The notes beneath the pieces are model-generated. The model saw only the letters and a program-made list of their open reading frames with translations. It did no database searches and was not told the origin of the DNA. This document shows positions 9,227 through 20,011 of a stretch of 64,000 nucleotides of DNA, in pieces (position 1 is the stretch's first letter; every line of letters starts with the position of its first letter). The DNA comes from Pseudarthrobacter defluvii. GTDB taxonomy: Bacteria; Actinomycetota; Actinomycetes; Actinomycetales; Micrococcaceae. The DNA lies in assembly GCF_030816725.1 (NCBI RefSeq), contig NZ_JAUSYG010000001.1:3596001-3660000 (forward strand), written 5' to 3'. Position numbers and translations under genes: made by a program.

Positions 9227-11485
9227 ATGACCACCACAGCAGCTGATCAAGTGTCCGTTCCCGGTCCCGGCCGGGACACTTCCGGCAACAACCCGCGGGA
9301 AACTGCACCGGAACCCGTCGACGAGAACGTGTGGCTGGAGGACATCTACGGCGAGGAGCAGCTGGCCTGGGTCAAGGAGCAGAACTCCCGCACCGAGGAC
9401 CTGCTGGAGGACGACGGCTACGCCGAACTGGAAGCGGGCATCCTGGAGGTCCTGGACTCCAACGACAGGATCGCCATGGTGAGCAAGCGCGGCGACTGGT
9501 ACTACAACTTCTGGAAGGACAGCCAAAACCCCAGGGGCCTCTGGCGGCGCACCACCTGGGAAAGCTACTGCACCGATTCCCCGGAATGGGACGTCCTGCT
9601 GGATGTTGATGAGCTGTCCCGCGCCGAAGGAGTGGAATGGGTCTTCCACGGCGCGGCGTTCCTGCGCCCCGCTGCCGGGGAGCCCTACCGGCTGGCGCTG
9701 CTGGCCCTCTCCCCCGACGGCGGCGACGCAAACCGCTACCGGGAGTACGACGTCGAGGCACGCGGCTTTGTTGATCCGGCCGCCGGCGGCTTTGATTTGC
9801 CGACGGCGAAGGGCAACGTCTTCTGGCTGGATGCCGGCACGCTGCTGGTGGCCTCCACCGCGGAGGGGCTGCCCAAGACGGCGTCCTCGTACGCCCGCAC
9901 GGCGGTGACCCTCAAGCGCGGGGAACCGCTGGCAACAGCTCCGCGCCTTTTCGAGGTGCCGGAAGACCACATGATGGCCGTGGCGGCGCACGACTCCACG
10001 CCCGGCTTTGAGCGGACTTTCGCCGTCGACTACATCGATTTCTTCAACCGCGCCAACTTTGTGCTGCGGGACGAAGCCTGGGTGCAGATTGACGTCCCCA
10101 CCGACGTCAACGTCAGTGCACACCGGGAATGGCTGCTCTTCCGCCCGCAGCAGGATTGGGTGCTGGATGGGGTCACCTATCGGGCCGGATCGCTGCTCGC
10201 GGCCAATTTCGAGGACTACCTCGCCGGCACCCGGCAGCCCATCATCCTGTTCACGCCGGATGGCCATACCTCGCTGCAGTCCTGGAGCTGGACCCGCAAC
10301 TTCCTGCTGCTCAACCTGCTCAAGGACGTTTCCTCCGAGATCCGGGTGCTGGACCCCTCCCGGGGCAGCGGCAGCGCGGACGGTGGCTGGGCGGCCACTC
10401 CCCTGGATGCCTGCCCGCCGCTGCACGACGTCAACGCGTACGCGGTGGACGACGAGGACGAGGCGCCGGCCGACGGCGGGGCAGGGGACGACTTCTGGCT
10501 CGTCGCCACCGGCTTCACCACCCCCACCACGCTGATGCGGGGCACGCTGGAGCGGGGCGTGACGGAGGACGGCGACGCCGGGACGTCCGGCGTGGTGAGC
10601 CGGCACGCAACGGTCAAGACCTCGCCGTCGTTCTTTGCGGACGGGGACTATGAGGTGGAGCAGCACTTCGCCGTGTCCGACGACGGCACCCGGGTCCCGT
10701 ATTTCCAGGTGGCTCCGCGGGGTCTGGCTTTGGACGGGGAGAACCCCACCCAGTTGTCCGGCTACGGCGGGTTTGAGGTTTCCCGGACGCCGGCGTACAG
10801 CGGCACCGTGGGCCGGGCGTGGCTGGAGCGGCGGACTACTTTGTCGGATGGCAGTGACGGCAAGGCTCCGCACACGCGCGGAGGCGTGTATGTGGTGGCG
10901 AACATCCGAGGCGGGGGCGAATACGGTCCGGGCTGGCACCGCGCCGCGCTGAAGGAAAACCGGCACCGCGCCTATGAGGACTTCGCAGCGGTGGCACGCG
11001 ACCTCATCTCGCGCGGCGTCACCTCACCCCGGCGGCTGGGCTGCGTGGGCGGCTCCAACGGCGGCCTGCTGGTGGGGAACATGCTCACCCGCTACCCGGA
11101 GCTGTTCCGGGCTGTCTCCTGCGGGGTACCCCTGCTGGACATGCGCCGCTACACCAGGCTCTCCGCCGGGCATTCGTGGATTGCCGAGTACGGGGACCCG
11201 GACGTTCCCGAACAGTGGGAGTACATCAGGACGTTCTCGCCCTACCACCTGCTCAAGGATGCCGTGGAGTACCCGGAGACGTTCATCTGGACGGCAACCT
11301 CGGACGACCGCGTGGGCCCGGTCCAGGCACGCAAGATGGCGGCCCGGATGCTGGCCATGGGCATCCCCAACGTCTGGTTCCACGAGGCACTGGAAGGCGG
11401 GCACGCCGGCGCATCCGACAACCGGCAGGCCGCCGCCCTGCAGGCCCGCAGCCAGCACTTCCTGTGGAAGGCGCTGGCAGGCTGA
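9227..11485 (+). CDS. Prolyl oligopeptidase family serine peptidase (S9)
   Basis: A 752-residue cytoplasmic peptidase. An N-terminal beta-propeller region (about 20-480) is followed by an alpha/beta-hydrolase domain. The nucleophile is in GCVGGSNGGLL (Ser610), the acid in TSDDRVGP (Asp694) and the base in EGGHAG (His726). NIRGGGEYGPGWH and RAYEDFAAVA are family hallmarks. Members cut short peptides, often after proline. An extra stretch of about 16 residues (TTLSDGSDGKAPHTR) interrupts the otherwise conserved segment between WLERR and GGVYVVANIRGGG. Start codons in frame also occur at 9218 and 9191; the ATG at 9227 is preferred by homologue-like length. Confidence 0.93.
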   Translation: MTTTAADQVSVPGPGRDTSGNNPRETAPEPVDENVWLEDIYGEEQLAWVKEQNSRTEDLLEDDGYAELEAGILEVLDSNDRIAMVSKRGDWYYNFWKDSQNPRGLWRRTTWESYCTDSPEWDVLLDVDELSRAEGVEWVFHGAAFLRPAAGEPYRLALLALSPDGGDANRYREYDVEARGFVDPAAGGFDLPTAKGNVFWLDAGTLLVASTAEGLPKTASSYARTAVTLKRGEPLATAPRLFEVPEDHMMAVAAHDSTPGFERTFAVDYIDFFNRANFVLRDEAWVQIDVPTDVNVSAHREWLLFRPQQDWVLDGVTYRAGSLLAANFEDYLAGTRQPIILFTPDGHTSLQSWSWTRNFLLLNLLKDVSSEIRVLDPSRGSGSADGGWAATPLDACPPLHDVNAYAVDDEDEAPADGGAGDDFWLVATGFTTPTTLMRGTLERGVTEDGDAGTSGVVSRHATVKTSPSFFADGDYEVEQHFAVSDDGTRVPYFQVAPRGLALDGENPTQLSGYGGFEVSRTPAYSGTVGRAWLERRTTLSDGSDGKAPHTRGGVYVVANIRGGGEYGPGWHRAALKENRHRAYEDFAAVARDLISRGVTSPRRLGCVGGSNGGLLVGNMLTRYPELFRAVSCGVPLLDMRRYTRLSAGHSWIAEYGDPDVPEQWEYIRTFSPYHLLKDAVEYPETFIWTATSDDRVGPVQARKMAARMLAMGIPNVWFHEALEGGHAGASDNRQAAALQARSQHFLWKALAG

Positions 11486-12021
11486 ACGCCCTGGATTCTG
11501 GTCTGACGGTCCGGAGAGCCGGCCCCGGGGACATCGAGCAGCTGGCCCTGGTCCACGTCCGCTGCTGGCAGGAGACCTACCGGGGCATGCTGTCCGATGC
11601 CTTCCTGGCTGCCGTGGATCCGGCGGACCGGCTGCGGTTGTGGCGTCACCTGCTGGACCGCCCGGAGCCCGCGGAGGCGTGGGTGGCGTGCGACGGCGGG
11701 ACGGTGGTCGGGTTCGCCGGCGCGCGCCGCCTGCCCGCGCCCGGTTCCCCGGAAGGGCACCCGCCGCCGTCGTCCGGAGACCTGGAACTGTGGGGGCTGT
11801 ACCTGCTCGCGTCGCACCAGGGCCTCGGCCTGAGCGGCCGCCTGGTGGAAGCGGCCATCGGTACCAGCGCGGCGAGCCTGTGGGTGGCCGCCGGCAACAG
11901 CCGGGCCATCGGCTTCTACCGGCGTTTCGGCTTTGAACCCGACGGGGCCGAGGACGTCCTGGCCGGCTGGGAGGATCTGCCCGAGATCCGCATGGTCCGC
12001 CAGGAGCAGCGTTTTCCATAG
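11464..12021 (+). CDS. GNAT family N-acetyltransferase
   Basis: About 185 residues forming a GNAT fold: TVRRAGPGDIEQLALVHVRC at the N-terminus, an ETYRGMLS segment typical of this subgroup, WGLYLLASHQGLGLSGRLVEAA as the acetyl-CoA loop, and AIGFYRRFGF near the end. It transfers acetyl from acetyl-CoA to an unknown amine. The start is uncertain. The GTG at 11464 overlaps the end of the peptidase gene by 22 bases, and no ATG or GTG lies closer to the domain. The overlap suggests cotranscription with the peptidase. Confidence 0.82.
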   Translation: MEGAGRLNALDSGLTVRRAGPGDIEQLALVHVRCWQETYRGMLSDAFLAAVDPADRLRLWRHLLDRPEPAEAWVACDGGTVVGFAGARRLPAPGSPEGHPPPSSGDLELWGLYLLASHQGLGLSGRLVEAAIGTSAASLWVAAGNSRAIGFYRRFGFEPDGAEDVLAGWEDLPEIRMVRQEQRFP

Positions 12022-12121
12022 GGCGGGCGTGGCTGCAGCGCCGGGCCCGGGGCACGGGCGGGAACCGTTTTGCACTGCATGCCCGGATCTGCGTATCCTT
12101 GGTGGGCTAGGAATAGCAATT

Positions 12122-12210
12122 GGAGACGTGCCAGAGCGGCCGAATGGACTTCACTGCTAATGAAGGGTCGGGGTTAAACTCGACCGGGGGTTCAAATCCC
12201 CCCGTCTCCG
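12122..12210 (+). tRNA. tRNA-Ser(GCU)
   Basis: An 89-nt class II tRNA. Acceptor GGAGACG pairs with CGTCTCC. Anticodon stem CTTCA/TGAAG encloses loop CTGCTAA, anticodon GCT. A long variable arm and T-loop GTTCAAATC are present. Confidence 0.97.
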
Positions 12211-12215
12211 CGTTT

Positions 12216-12243
12216 GGCCCCGGTCCCAGGACCGGGGCCTTTT
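12216..12243 (+). terminator. Terminator after tRNA-Ser(GCU)
   Basis: GGCCCCGGT (12216-12224) and ACCGGGGCC (12231-12239) form a stem followed directly by TTTT. Confidence 0.9.
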
Positions 12244-13862
12244 GCGTTTCCGGGAGTACCTGCACTACGGCCCCTGCAGCCTGGGCTCCCGTCAGTCATG
12301 GGCTGCTTCGCAGATCCGGGCGTTCAAGCTTCGAAAACGCGAACAACCTTAGGACGCTCCGGGGCATGCGCGTGGCTGGGCAATCAACATCGGAAAACGC
12401 TGTCCAATACACGGACGTGAAGGGCGAAAGCGGTGGCGGCGGTGGCAGGATTAGCCCATGGCGGCACGCAGCAACCCACACCAGCCGGACGGAACCCGTT
12501 CAGGATGGAATCCTCGCCTGGCGCTCCTGGTGGCGGCGACCTTCTTTATGGAATTCCTTGACGGGACAGTCCTCACCACCGCGATCCCCAGCATCGCGGC
12601 GGACTTCGCCATTCCCGCCGCCGACATCAACATCACCATGACTGCCTACCTGCTGACGGTGGCCGTCGGCATCCCCATCAGCGGCTGGCTGGCTGAACGG
12701 TTCGGCGCCAGGCGGATCTTCTGTTCTGCCATCGCCGTGTTCACCCTTGCTTCGCTGGCCTGCGCGCTCAGCCAGGACCTTGCCACGCTGACCCTGAGCC
12801 GGGTTGCCCAGGGCGCCGGCGGGGCCATGATGGTTCCGGTGGGAACCTTGGTGGTCCTGCGCGGCACACCGAAGTCGGAACTGCTGCGGGCCACCGCATT
12901 CCTGGTGTGGCCCGGGCTCCTGGCGCCGGTCCTTGCGCCGCTGGTGGGCGGGGCACTCACCACCTACTTGTCGTGGCACTGGATCTTCCTGGTCAACCTT
13001 CCGCTGGGCGTTGCCGCCTTCCTCGCCGCCCTGCGGCTGGTTCCGGTGGCGCCGGGCGATCCCGGACGGCGGCTGGACTGGCCCGGGATGGTGCTTACCA
13101 CGGTCGGAGTGGGGGCGCTGGTGGCCGGCCTGGAGCTCGCCAGCAGCCACCCCGAGCTGCCCTGGGCCGGAATCAGCGCCGCGGCTGGTGCCGCAGCACT
13201 TGCTGGCGCAGTACTCTGGATGCGCCGCGCCGCCCATCCGCTGTTCAACCTGCAAGTCTTCCGCACCCGGACATTCCGCGCCATGGCCACCGGCGGATTC
13301 GTCTACCGGGTCACCATCAGTTCCGTCCCGTTCCTGCTGCCACTGATGTTCCAGACCGGGTTCGGCTGGTCGCCGCTGCAGGCCGGGGCCATGGTGGCGG
13401 CGGTGTTCGTCGGCAACATCGGAATCAAACCGGCCACCACGCCGCTCATCCGGAAGTTCGGCTTCAAGGCAATGCTGGTGTTCGCCTCCCTGGCATCAGC
13501 CGTCACCTTCGCCCTCTGTGCCTTCCTGACGCCCGCGACCCCTGAAGCGTTGATCGTCGTGCTGCTGGTGTGCAGCGGCGCCTTCCGCTCCATCGGCTTC
13601 TCCGCCTACGCCTCGGTGCAGTACGCGGACATCCCGGCGGCGCAACTGACCTCCGCCAACACGGTTTCCGCCACGCTGGTACAGCTTGGCACGGGTTCCG
13701 GCATCGCGATTGCGGCCCTGCTGATCAGGACTTTCCACGGGCCGGCCCTGGTCCCCCAGGATCCCGCCGCGCCCTTCCGTGGCGCGTTCCTGGCCATGGC
13801 CGTCCTGATGCTCGCCAGCACCGCAGACAGCCTGCTGCTGTCCCGGCATGCCGGGGCAGCAG

Positions 13863-16067
<2,205 letters not shown>

Positions 16068-16219
16068 TGATTCAGTATCCCAGCACCCTCCGACACCCCG
16101 CGCCGCACCAGGGCCGGTATGTGGAAACCAGGCCGAATCCCTGCTCCAAAGCAGCGGCTGTTACTCAAGTTCTCCCAAAGCCCCTTGGCCACCTGCGCCG
16201 CACACGTAAGATAAAGCCC

Positions 16220-17638
16220 GTGACTAGCGAACAGACAACGACATTTGATCTCTCGGCATCCTTCAAGGCCTACGACGTCCGCGGGATTGTCGGCGAGTCG
16301 ATCACCGCCGAAATCGTCGAAGCCGTGGGGGCAGCGTTCGTGGACGTCCTGCAGCTTGAGGGCCAGACCATCGTGGTGGGCGGGGACATGCGCCCCTCAT
16401 CCCCCGAGTTCACCAAGGCCTTCGCCAATGGAGCGGCAGCGCGCGGCGCCAACGTCGAGCTGCTGGACCTGATCTCCACGGATGAGCTGTATTTCGCCTG
16501 CGGTTTCCTCAACCGTGCCGGTGCCACCTTCACCGCCAGCCACAACCCCGCCGAGTACAACGGGATCAAGATGGCCAAGGCAGGCGCCGTGCCCATCTCC
16601 TCGGAAACCGGCCTCAAGGACATCCAGGCCCTCGCCGAGCAGTACCTGAACGCCGGCTCCATTCCCGCTTCCGGGACCAAGGGCCTCATCAGCGTCCGCG
16701 ACGTACTCAAGGACTACTCCGAGTACCTCCGCAAGCTCGTTGACCTTTCCGCATCCCGCCCGCTGAAGGTGGTGGTGGACGCCGGCAACGGCATGGCCGG
16801 GCTGACCACTCCCGCCGTCCTGGGAGACGCACTGCTCCCCAAGCTGCCCTTCGACATCGTTCCGCTCTACTTCGAACTGGACGGCTCATTCCCCAACCAC
16901 CCGGCCAACCCGCTGGAGCCGGAAAACCTTCGCGACCTGCAGGCTGCTGTCATCGAACATGGTGCGGACATCGGCCTGGCGTTCGACGGCGACGCCGACC
17001 GCTGCTTCGTCATCGACGAAAAGGGCGAGGCCGTGTCGCCGTCGGCCATTACCGGCATGGTGGCCCGCCGCGAAATTGCCCGGGCCAGGGCCCAGGGTGA
17101 GGATAGCCCCACCATCATCCACAACCTGCTCACCTCGCGCGCCGTCGCCGAACTGGTGGAGCACGACGGCGGACGCGCCGTCCGCACGCGCGTTGGCCAC
17201 TCCTTCATCAAGGCAGTCATGGCCAAGGAAGGCGCCGTATTTGGCGGCGAGCACTCCGCGCACTTCTACTTCCGCGACTTCTGGAACGCGGACACCGGCA
17301 TGCTGGCCGCCATGCATGTCCTGGCCGCCCTCGGCGAGCAGGACGGCCCGCTCTCCGAGCTGGCGCGCGAATATGAGCCCTACGTCAGTTCCGGCGAGAT
17401 CAATTCCGAGGTCGAGGACAAGCCCGCAGCAGTGGAGCGGGTCCGGCAGGCCTTCGCGGACGAGGACCTCACCATCGACAGCCTGGACGGCAGCACCTTC
17501 ACGGCCAACGACGGCAGCTACTGGTTCAACCTCCGCCCGTCCAACACGGAGCCTTTCCTGCGGCTCAACGCCGAGGCCACGGACCGGGCCACCATGGAAC
17601 GCGTCCGCGACCGCGTCCTGTCCCTGGTGCGGGCCTAG
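16220..17638 (+). CDS. manB: Phosphomannomutase/phosphoglucomutase
   Basis: A 472-residue alpha-D-phosphohexomutase. The phosphoserine loop is TASHNPAEYNGIK, the metal loop DGDADRCF, the sugar-specificity loop GGEHSAHFYFRDFWNADTG and the phosphate-binding loop RPSNTEPFLRLN. It interconverts mannose 6- and 1-phosphate (and probably the glucose esters) for GDP-mannose, cell-wall glycan and glycogen precursors. The GTG at 16220 fits the family N-terminus; an upstream open extension lacks family similarity. A hypothetical gene follows after 6 bases and is probably cotranscribed. Confidence 0.93.
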   Translation: MTSEQTTTFDLSASFKAYDVRGIVGESITAEIVEAVGAAFVDVLQLEGQTIVVGGDMRPSSPEFTKAFANGAAARGANVELLDLISTDELYFACGFLNRAGATFTASHNPAEYNGIKMAKAGAVPISSETGLKDIQALAEQYLNAGSIPASGTKGLISVRDVLKDYSEYLRKLVDLSASRPLKVVVDAGNGMAGLTTPAVLGDALLPKLPFDIVPLYFELDGSFPNHPANPLEPENLRDLQAAVIEHGADIGLAFDGDADRCFVIDEKGEAVSPSAITGMVARREIARARAQGEDSPTIIHNLLTSRAVAELVEHDGGRAVRTRVGHSFIKAVMAKEGAVFGGEHSAHFYFRDFWNADTGMLAAMHVLAALGEQDGPLSELAREYEPYVSSGEINSEVEDKPAAVERVRQAFADEDLTIDSLDGSTFTANDGSYWFNLRPSNTEPFLRLNAEATDRATMERVRDRVLSLVRA

Positions 17639-17644
17639 GACCGG

Positions 17645-18142
17645 ATGACTGAACAGACCGGGCAGGCAGCGGACGGAACCAGCGGCCAGGAAAGCTGGCG
17701 CGATTCCGTCTCCGAGGCCACGGCAACTGACTTGGAAAACCTCCTGGGCACGGGCGTCAGCGCGGCCCAGGAGCAGCTCCAGCGCAATGGCGGCTTCCTG
17801 CCTTTCGCGTTGACAGTCCAGAACGACGGCGAGGTGCGGCTGGTTGCCGTCTCCCCCGCGGATGCCACGGAAGGCAGCGACGGGGACTTTGACGCCGACG
17901 CCATGATCGCGGACCTGCAGGCACTCCTGCGGCAGAACCGCGACGACTTCCGCGCCGCCGCCGTGGTCTGCGACATTCTCCTGATGGAGGAGGATTCGGA
18001 CGCCATCCACGTCGCCGCTGAACACAGGGACGGTTCCCTGTTCGCAGCCGTGCTGCCGTACTCTCCCAATGCAACCACCCAGACCTGGCAATTCGGCGAG
18101 CTGGGCGCGGATGCCAGCGAACCCACTATCTGGGTGGACTAG
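17645..18142 (+). CDS. Conserved hypothetical protein downstream of phosphomannomutase
   Basis: A 165-residue acidic soluble protein with no signal peptide or membrane segment and no domain I recognise. The N-terminal 40 residues are polar. The middle (GGFLPFALTVQNDGEVRLVAVSP) and end (ALLRQNRDDFRAAAVVCDILLMEE) look like an alternating alpha/beta fold. It starts 6 bases after the mutase stop, so it is almost certainly in the same operon. A link to cell-envelope sugar metabolism is only guilt by association. Confidence 0.8.
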   Translation: MTEQTGQAADGTSGQESWRDSVSEATATDLENLLGTGVSAAQEQLQRNGGFLPFALTVQNDGEVRLVAVSPADATEGSDGDFDADAMIADLQALLRQNRDDFRAAAVVCDILLMEEDSDAIHVAAEHRDGSLFAAVLPYSPNATTQTWQFGELGADASEPTIWVD

Positions 18143-18157
18143 ACCGGATCTGCAGCC

Positions 18158-18607
18158 ATGAAAATCAATGCCTTCGCTGACGTCAGCCTGCGCGCACTCA
18201 TGGTGCTCGCAGCCGTTCCGGACGGCACGCTGCTGACCACCCAAAGCATCGCGGATTCGGTGGGCACGCCCTACAACCACGTGAGCAAGGCCATGGCCAA
18301 GCTGCGAAGCATGGGCCTCATAGAGGTTGTCCGCGGCCGCTCCGGGGGTTCACGGCTCAGCCATGCAGGCCGGGTGGCCACGGTGGGCCAGATCCTGCGG
18401 CAACTCGACACCCGCACCGATCCCGCCGACTGCGTGGCACCCGGCGGCAACTGCCCCCTGATCAACGAGTGCAGACTCAGGGGCGCCCTGGCCCGCGCCC
18501 GCGAGGCCTTCTATGCCGAGCTCGATTCCGTGGTGATCGGGGAACTCCCCCAGGCCCGGCAGATGGCGCCGGTGTTCCAGATGATCGGCCTCCGGCCCGG
18601 GCTTTAG
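18158..18607 (+). CDS. nsrR: Rrf2 family regulator, NsrR-like nitric oxide sensor
   Basis: A 149-residue Rrf2 protein. The N-terminal winged helix is MKINAFADVSLRALMVLAAV. Three cysteines at residues 92, 99 and 105 match the [4Fe-4S]-ligating cysteines of actinobacterial NsrR. The cluster reacts with nitric oxide and repression is lifted. The flavohaemoglobin gene lies 138 bases downstream on the same strand, with an 11-1-11 inverted repeat of NsrR type between, so hmp is the likely target. It could also be another cluster-bearing Rrf2 protein, but the context strongly favours NsrR. Confidence 0.9.
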   Translation: MKINAFADVSLRALMVLAAVPDGTLLTTQSIADSVGTPYNHVSKAMAKLRSMGLIEVVRGRSGGSRLSHAGRVATVGQILRQLDTRTDPADCVAPGGNCPLINECRLRGALARAREAFYAELDSVVIGELPQARQMAPVFQMIGLRPGL

Positions 18608-18647
18608 CTGCCTTATCCGGGTGCCCGCTCCCGGTTTGATTTCAAAC

Positions 18648-18664
18648 TTCTACAAGGTGTAGAA
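18648..18664. promoter_or_regulatory. TTCTACA-N3-TGTAGAA inverted repeat in hmp promoter
   Basis: A perfect 7-3-7 palindrome ten bases upstream of the NsrR-like site, in the nsrR-hmp gap. The regulator is unknown. It may bind a second factor, or be a second site for the Rrf2 protein. Confidence 0.45.
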
Positions 18665-18673
18665 CTGAGGCAG

Positions 18674-18702
18674 AAATACTCGTATTTCAAATATGAGTTT
18701 TC
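18674..18702. promoter_or_regulatory. Predicted NsrR operator upstream of hmp
   Basis: AAATACTCGTATTT and AAATATGAGTTTT face each other around a single central C (18688). The 11-1-11 spacing and AT-rich arms are those of NsrR sites. It is 44 bases upstream of the hmp start. Confidence 0.65.
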
Positions 18703-18745
18703 CTCCGGCCGGACGAAGGCCCCGGCCATAACCTCAGGAGTTCAG

Positions 18746-19906
18746 ATGCTGTCGGACAAGTCCCGCCCCGTTATTGAGGCCACCCTGCCGCTTGTCGGTT
18801 CCCGGATCGGATCCATCACCCCCAACTTCTACGCCCGCCTTTTCGCGGCGCACCCCGAACTGATGGATGGCTTGTTCAGCCGCTCCAACCAGCGCTCCGG
18901 CAACCAGCAGCAGGCCCTGGCCGGGAGCATTGCCGCCTTCGCCACCCACTTGGTCAACAACCCGGGCACCCTGCCGGAGACGGTCCTTTCCCGCATCGCC
19001 CACCGCCACGCCTCCCTGGGCATCACCGAGCCGCAGTACCAGGTGGTCTACGAGCACCTGTTCGGCGCCATCGCCGAGGACCTGGCCGAGGTCATCACAC
19101 CCGAGATCGCCGAAGCCTGGACCGAGGTGTACTGGCTGATGGCGGATGCACTGATCAAGCTCGAGAAAGGCCTTTACGCCGCCCAGGCCAATGACAGGAT
19201 GTGGATGCCGTGGCGCGTGGCGGCCAAGACCCCGGCGGGAACCGGGTCCATGACCTTCACCCTGGAGCCCGCGGATGACACCCCCGTCACCCCGGCCCTT
19301 CCCGGCCAGTACATCAGCGTCAAGGTGGCCGTTGCGGACGGCCTGCGCCAGGTCCGCCAGTACTCCCTTTCCGGCGACGCCGGCACCAGCCGCACTTTCA
19401 CCACCAAGCTGGACGACGGCGGCGAGGTTTCCCCCGTGCTGCACAACAGCGTCCAGGTGGGCGACGTCGTCGAGATCTCCAACCCCTACGGCGAGATCAC
19501 GCTCAAGGAGGGCGACGGCCCCGTGGTCCTGGCCTCCGCCGGCATCGGCTGCACCCCCACCGCCTCCATCCTCCGCTCCCTCGCCGAGTCCGGCTCCGAC
19601 CGCCAGGTCCTGGTACTCCACGCCGAGAGCACCCCGGACAGCTGGGCCCTGCGCAGCCAGATGACGGACGACGTCGATCGCCTGGACGGTGCCGAACTGC
19701 AGCTCTGGCTGGAGAAGCCTGTTGACGGTGCCAAGGAAGGATTCATGTCCCTCCGCGAAGTGGACCTTCCCGCCAACGCTTCCCTGTACCTGTGCGGCCC
19801 GCTGCCGTTCATGAAGAACATCCGCAACGAAGCCATCAACGCCGGCATCCCGGCCACCCAAATCCACTACGAGGTCTTCGGCCCGGACATCTGGCTCGCC
19901 AGCTGA
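18746..19906 (+). CDS. hmp: Flavohaemoglobin, nitric oxide dioxygenase
   Basis: A 386-residue protein. The globin domain (1-135) has distal Tyr29 in ITPNFYARLF and proximal His88 in RIAHRHASLG. An FAD domain (about 150-255) carries RQYSLSGD, and an NAD domain (260-386) carries ASAGIGCTPTASIL and LYLCGPLPFM. It oxidises nitric oxide to nitrate using O2 and NADH in the cytoplasm. AGGAG precedes the ATG. The upstream nsrR-like gene and operator indicate nitric-oxide induction. A strong terminator follows. Confidence 0.97.
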   Translation: MLSDKSRPVIEATLPLVGSRIGSITPNFYARLFAAHPELMDGLFSRSNQRSGNQQQALAGSIAAFATHLVNNPGTLPETVLSRIAHRHASLGITEPQYQVVYEHLFGAIAEDLAEVITPEIAEAWTEVYWLMADALIKLEKGLYAAQANDRMWMPWRVAAKTPAGTGSMTFTLEPADDTPVTPALPGQYISVKVAVADGLRQVRQYSLSGDAGTSRTFTTKLDDGGEVSPVLHNSVQVGDVVEISNPYGEITLKEGDGPVVLASAGIGCTPTASILRSLAESGSDRQVLVLHAESTPDSWALRSQMTDDVDRLDGAELQLWLEKPVDGAKEGFMSLREVDLPANASLYLCGPLPFMKNIRNEAINAGIPATQIHYEVFGPDIWLAS

Positions 19907-19939
19907 CGCGCTGAGTGGCCGACGCCGAGCCTTGTTATT

Positions 19940-19988
19940 ACGACGGCGGCCCCGCACCTTTTCCGAAAAGGTGCGGGGCCGCCGTCGT
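19940..19988. terminator. Strong bidirectional terminator between hmp and pckG
   Basis: A near-perfect stem of about 24 bp (ACGACGGCGGCCCCGCACCT and its complement) closes around a minimal loop. TTTT/AAAA lie in the upper stem. It separates two convergent genes. Confidence 0.85.
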
Positions 19989-20011
19989 TACGTCTGGTTG
20001 AACCCAGCTGG

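Noticed and set aside
9143..10966. Long upstream extension (about 600 codons) of the FAD/NAD(P)-binding protein
   Set aside because: It is the antisense frame of the prolyl oligopeptidase gene, which has intact catalytic motifs; the flavoprotein fold starts only after 9142.
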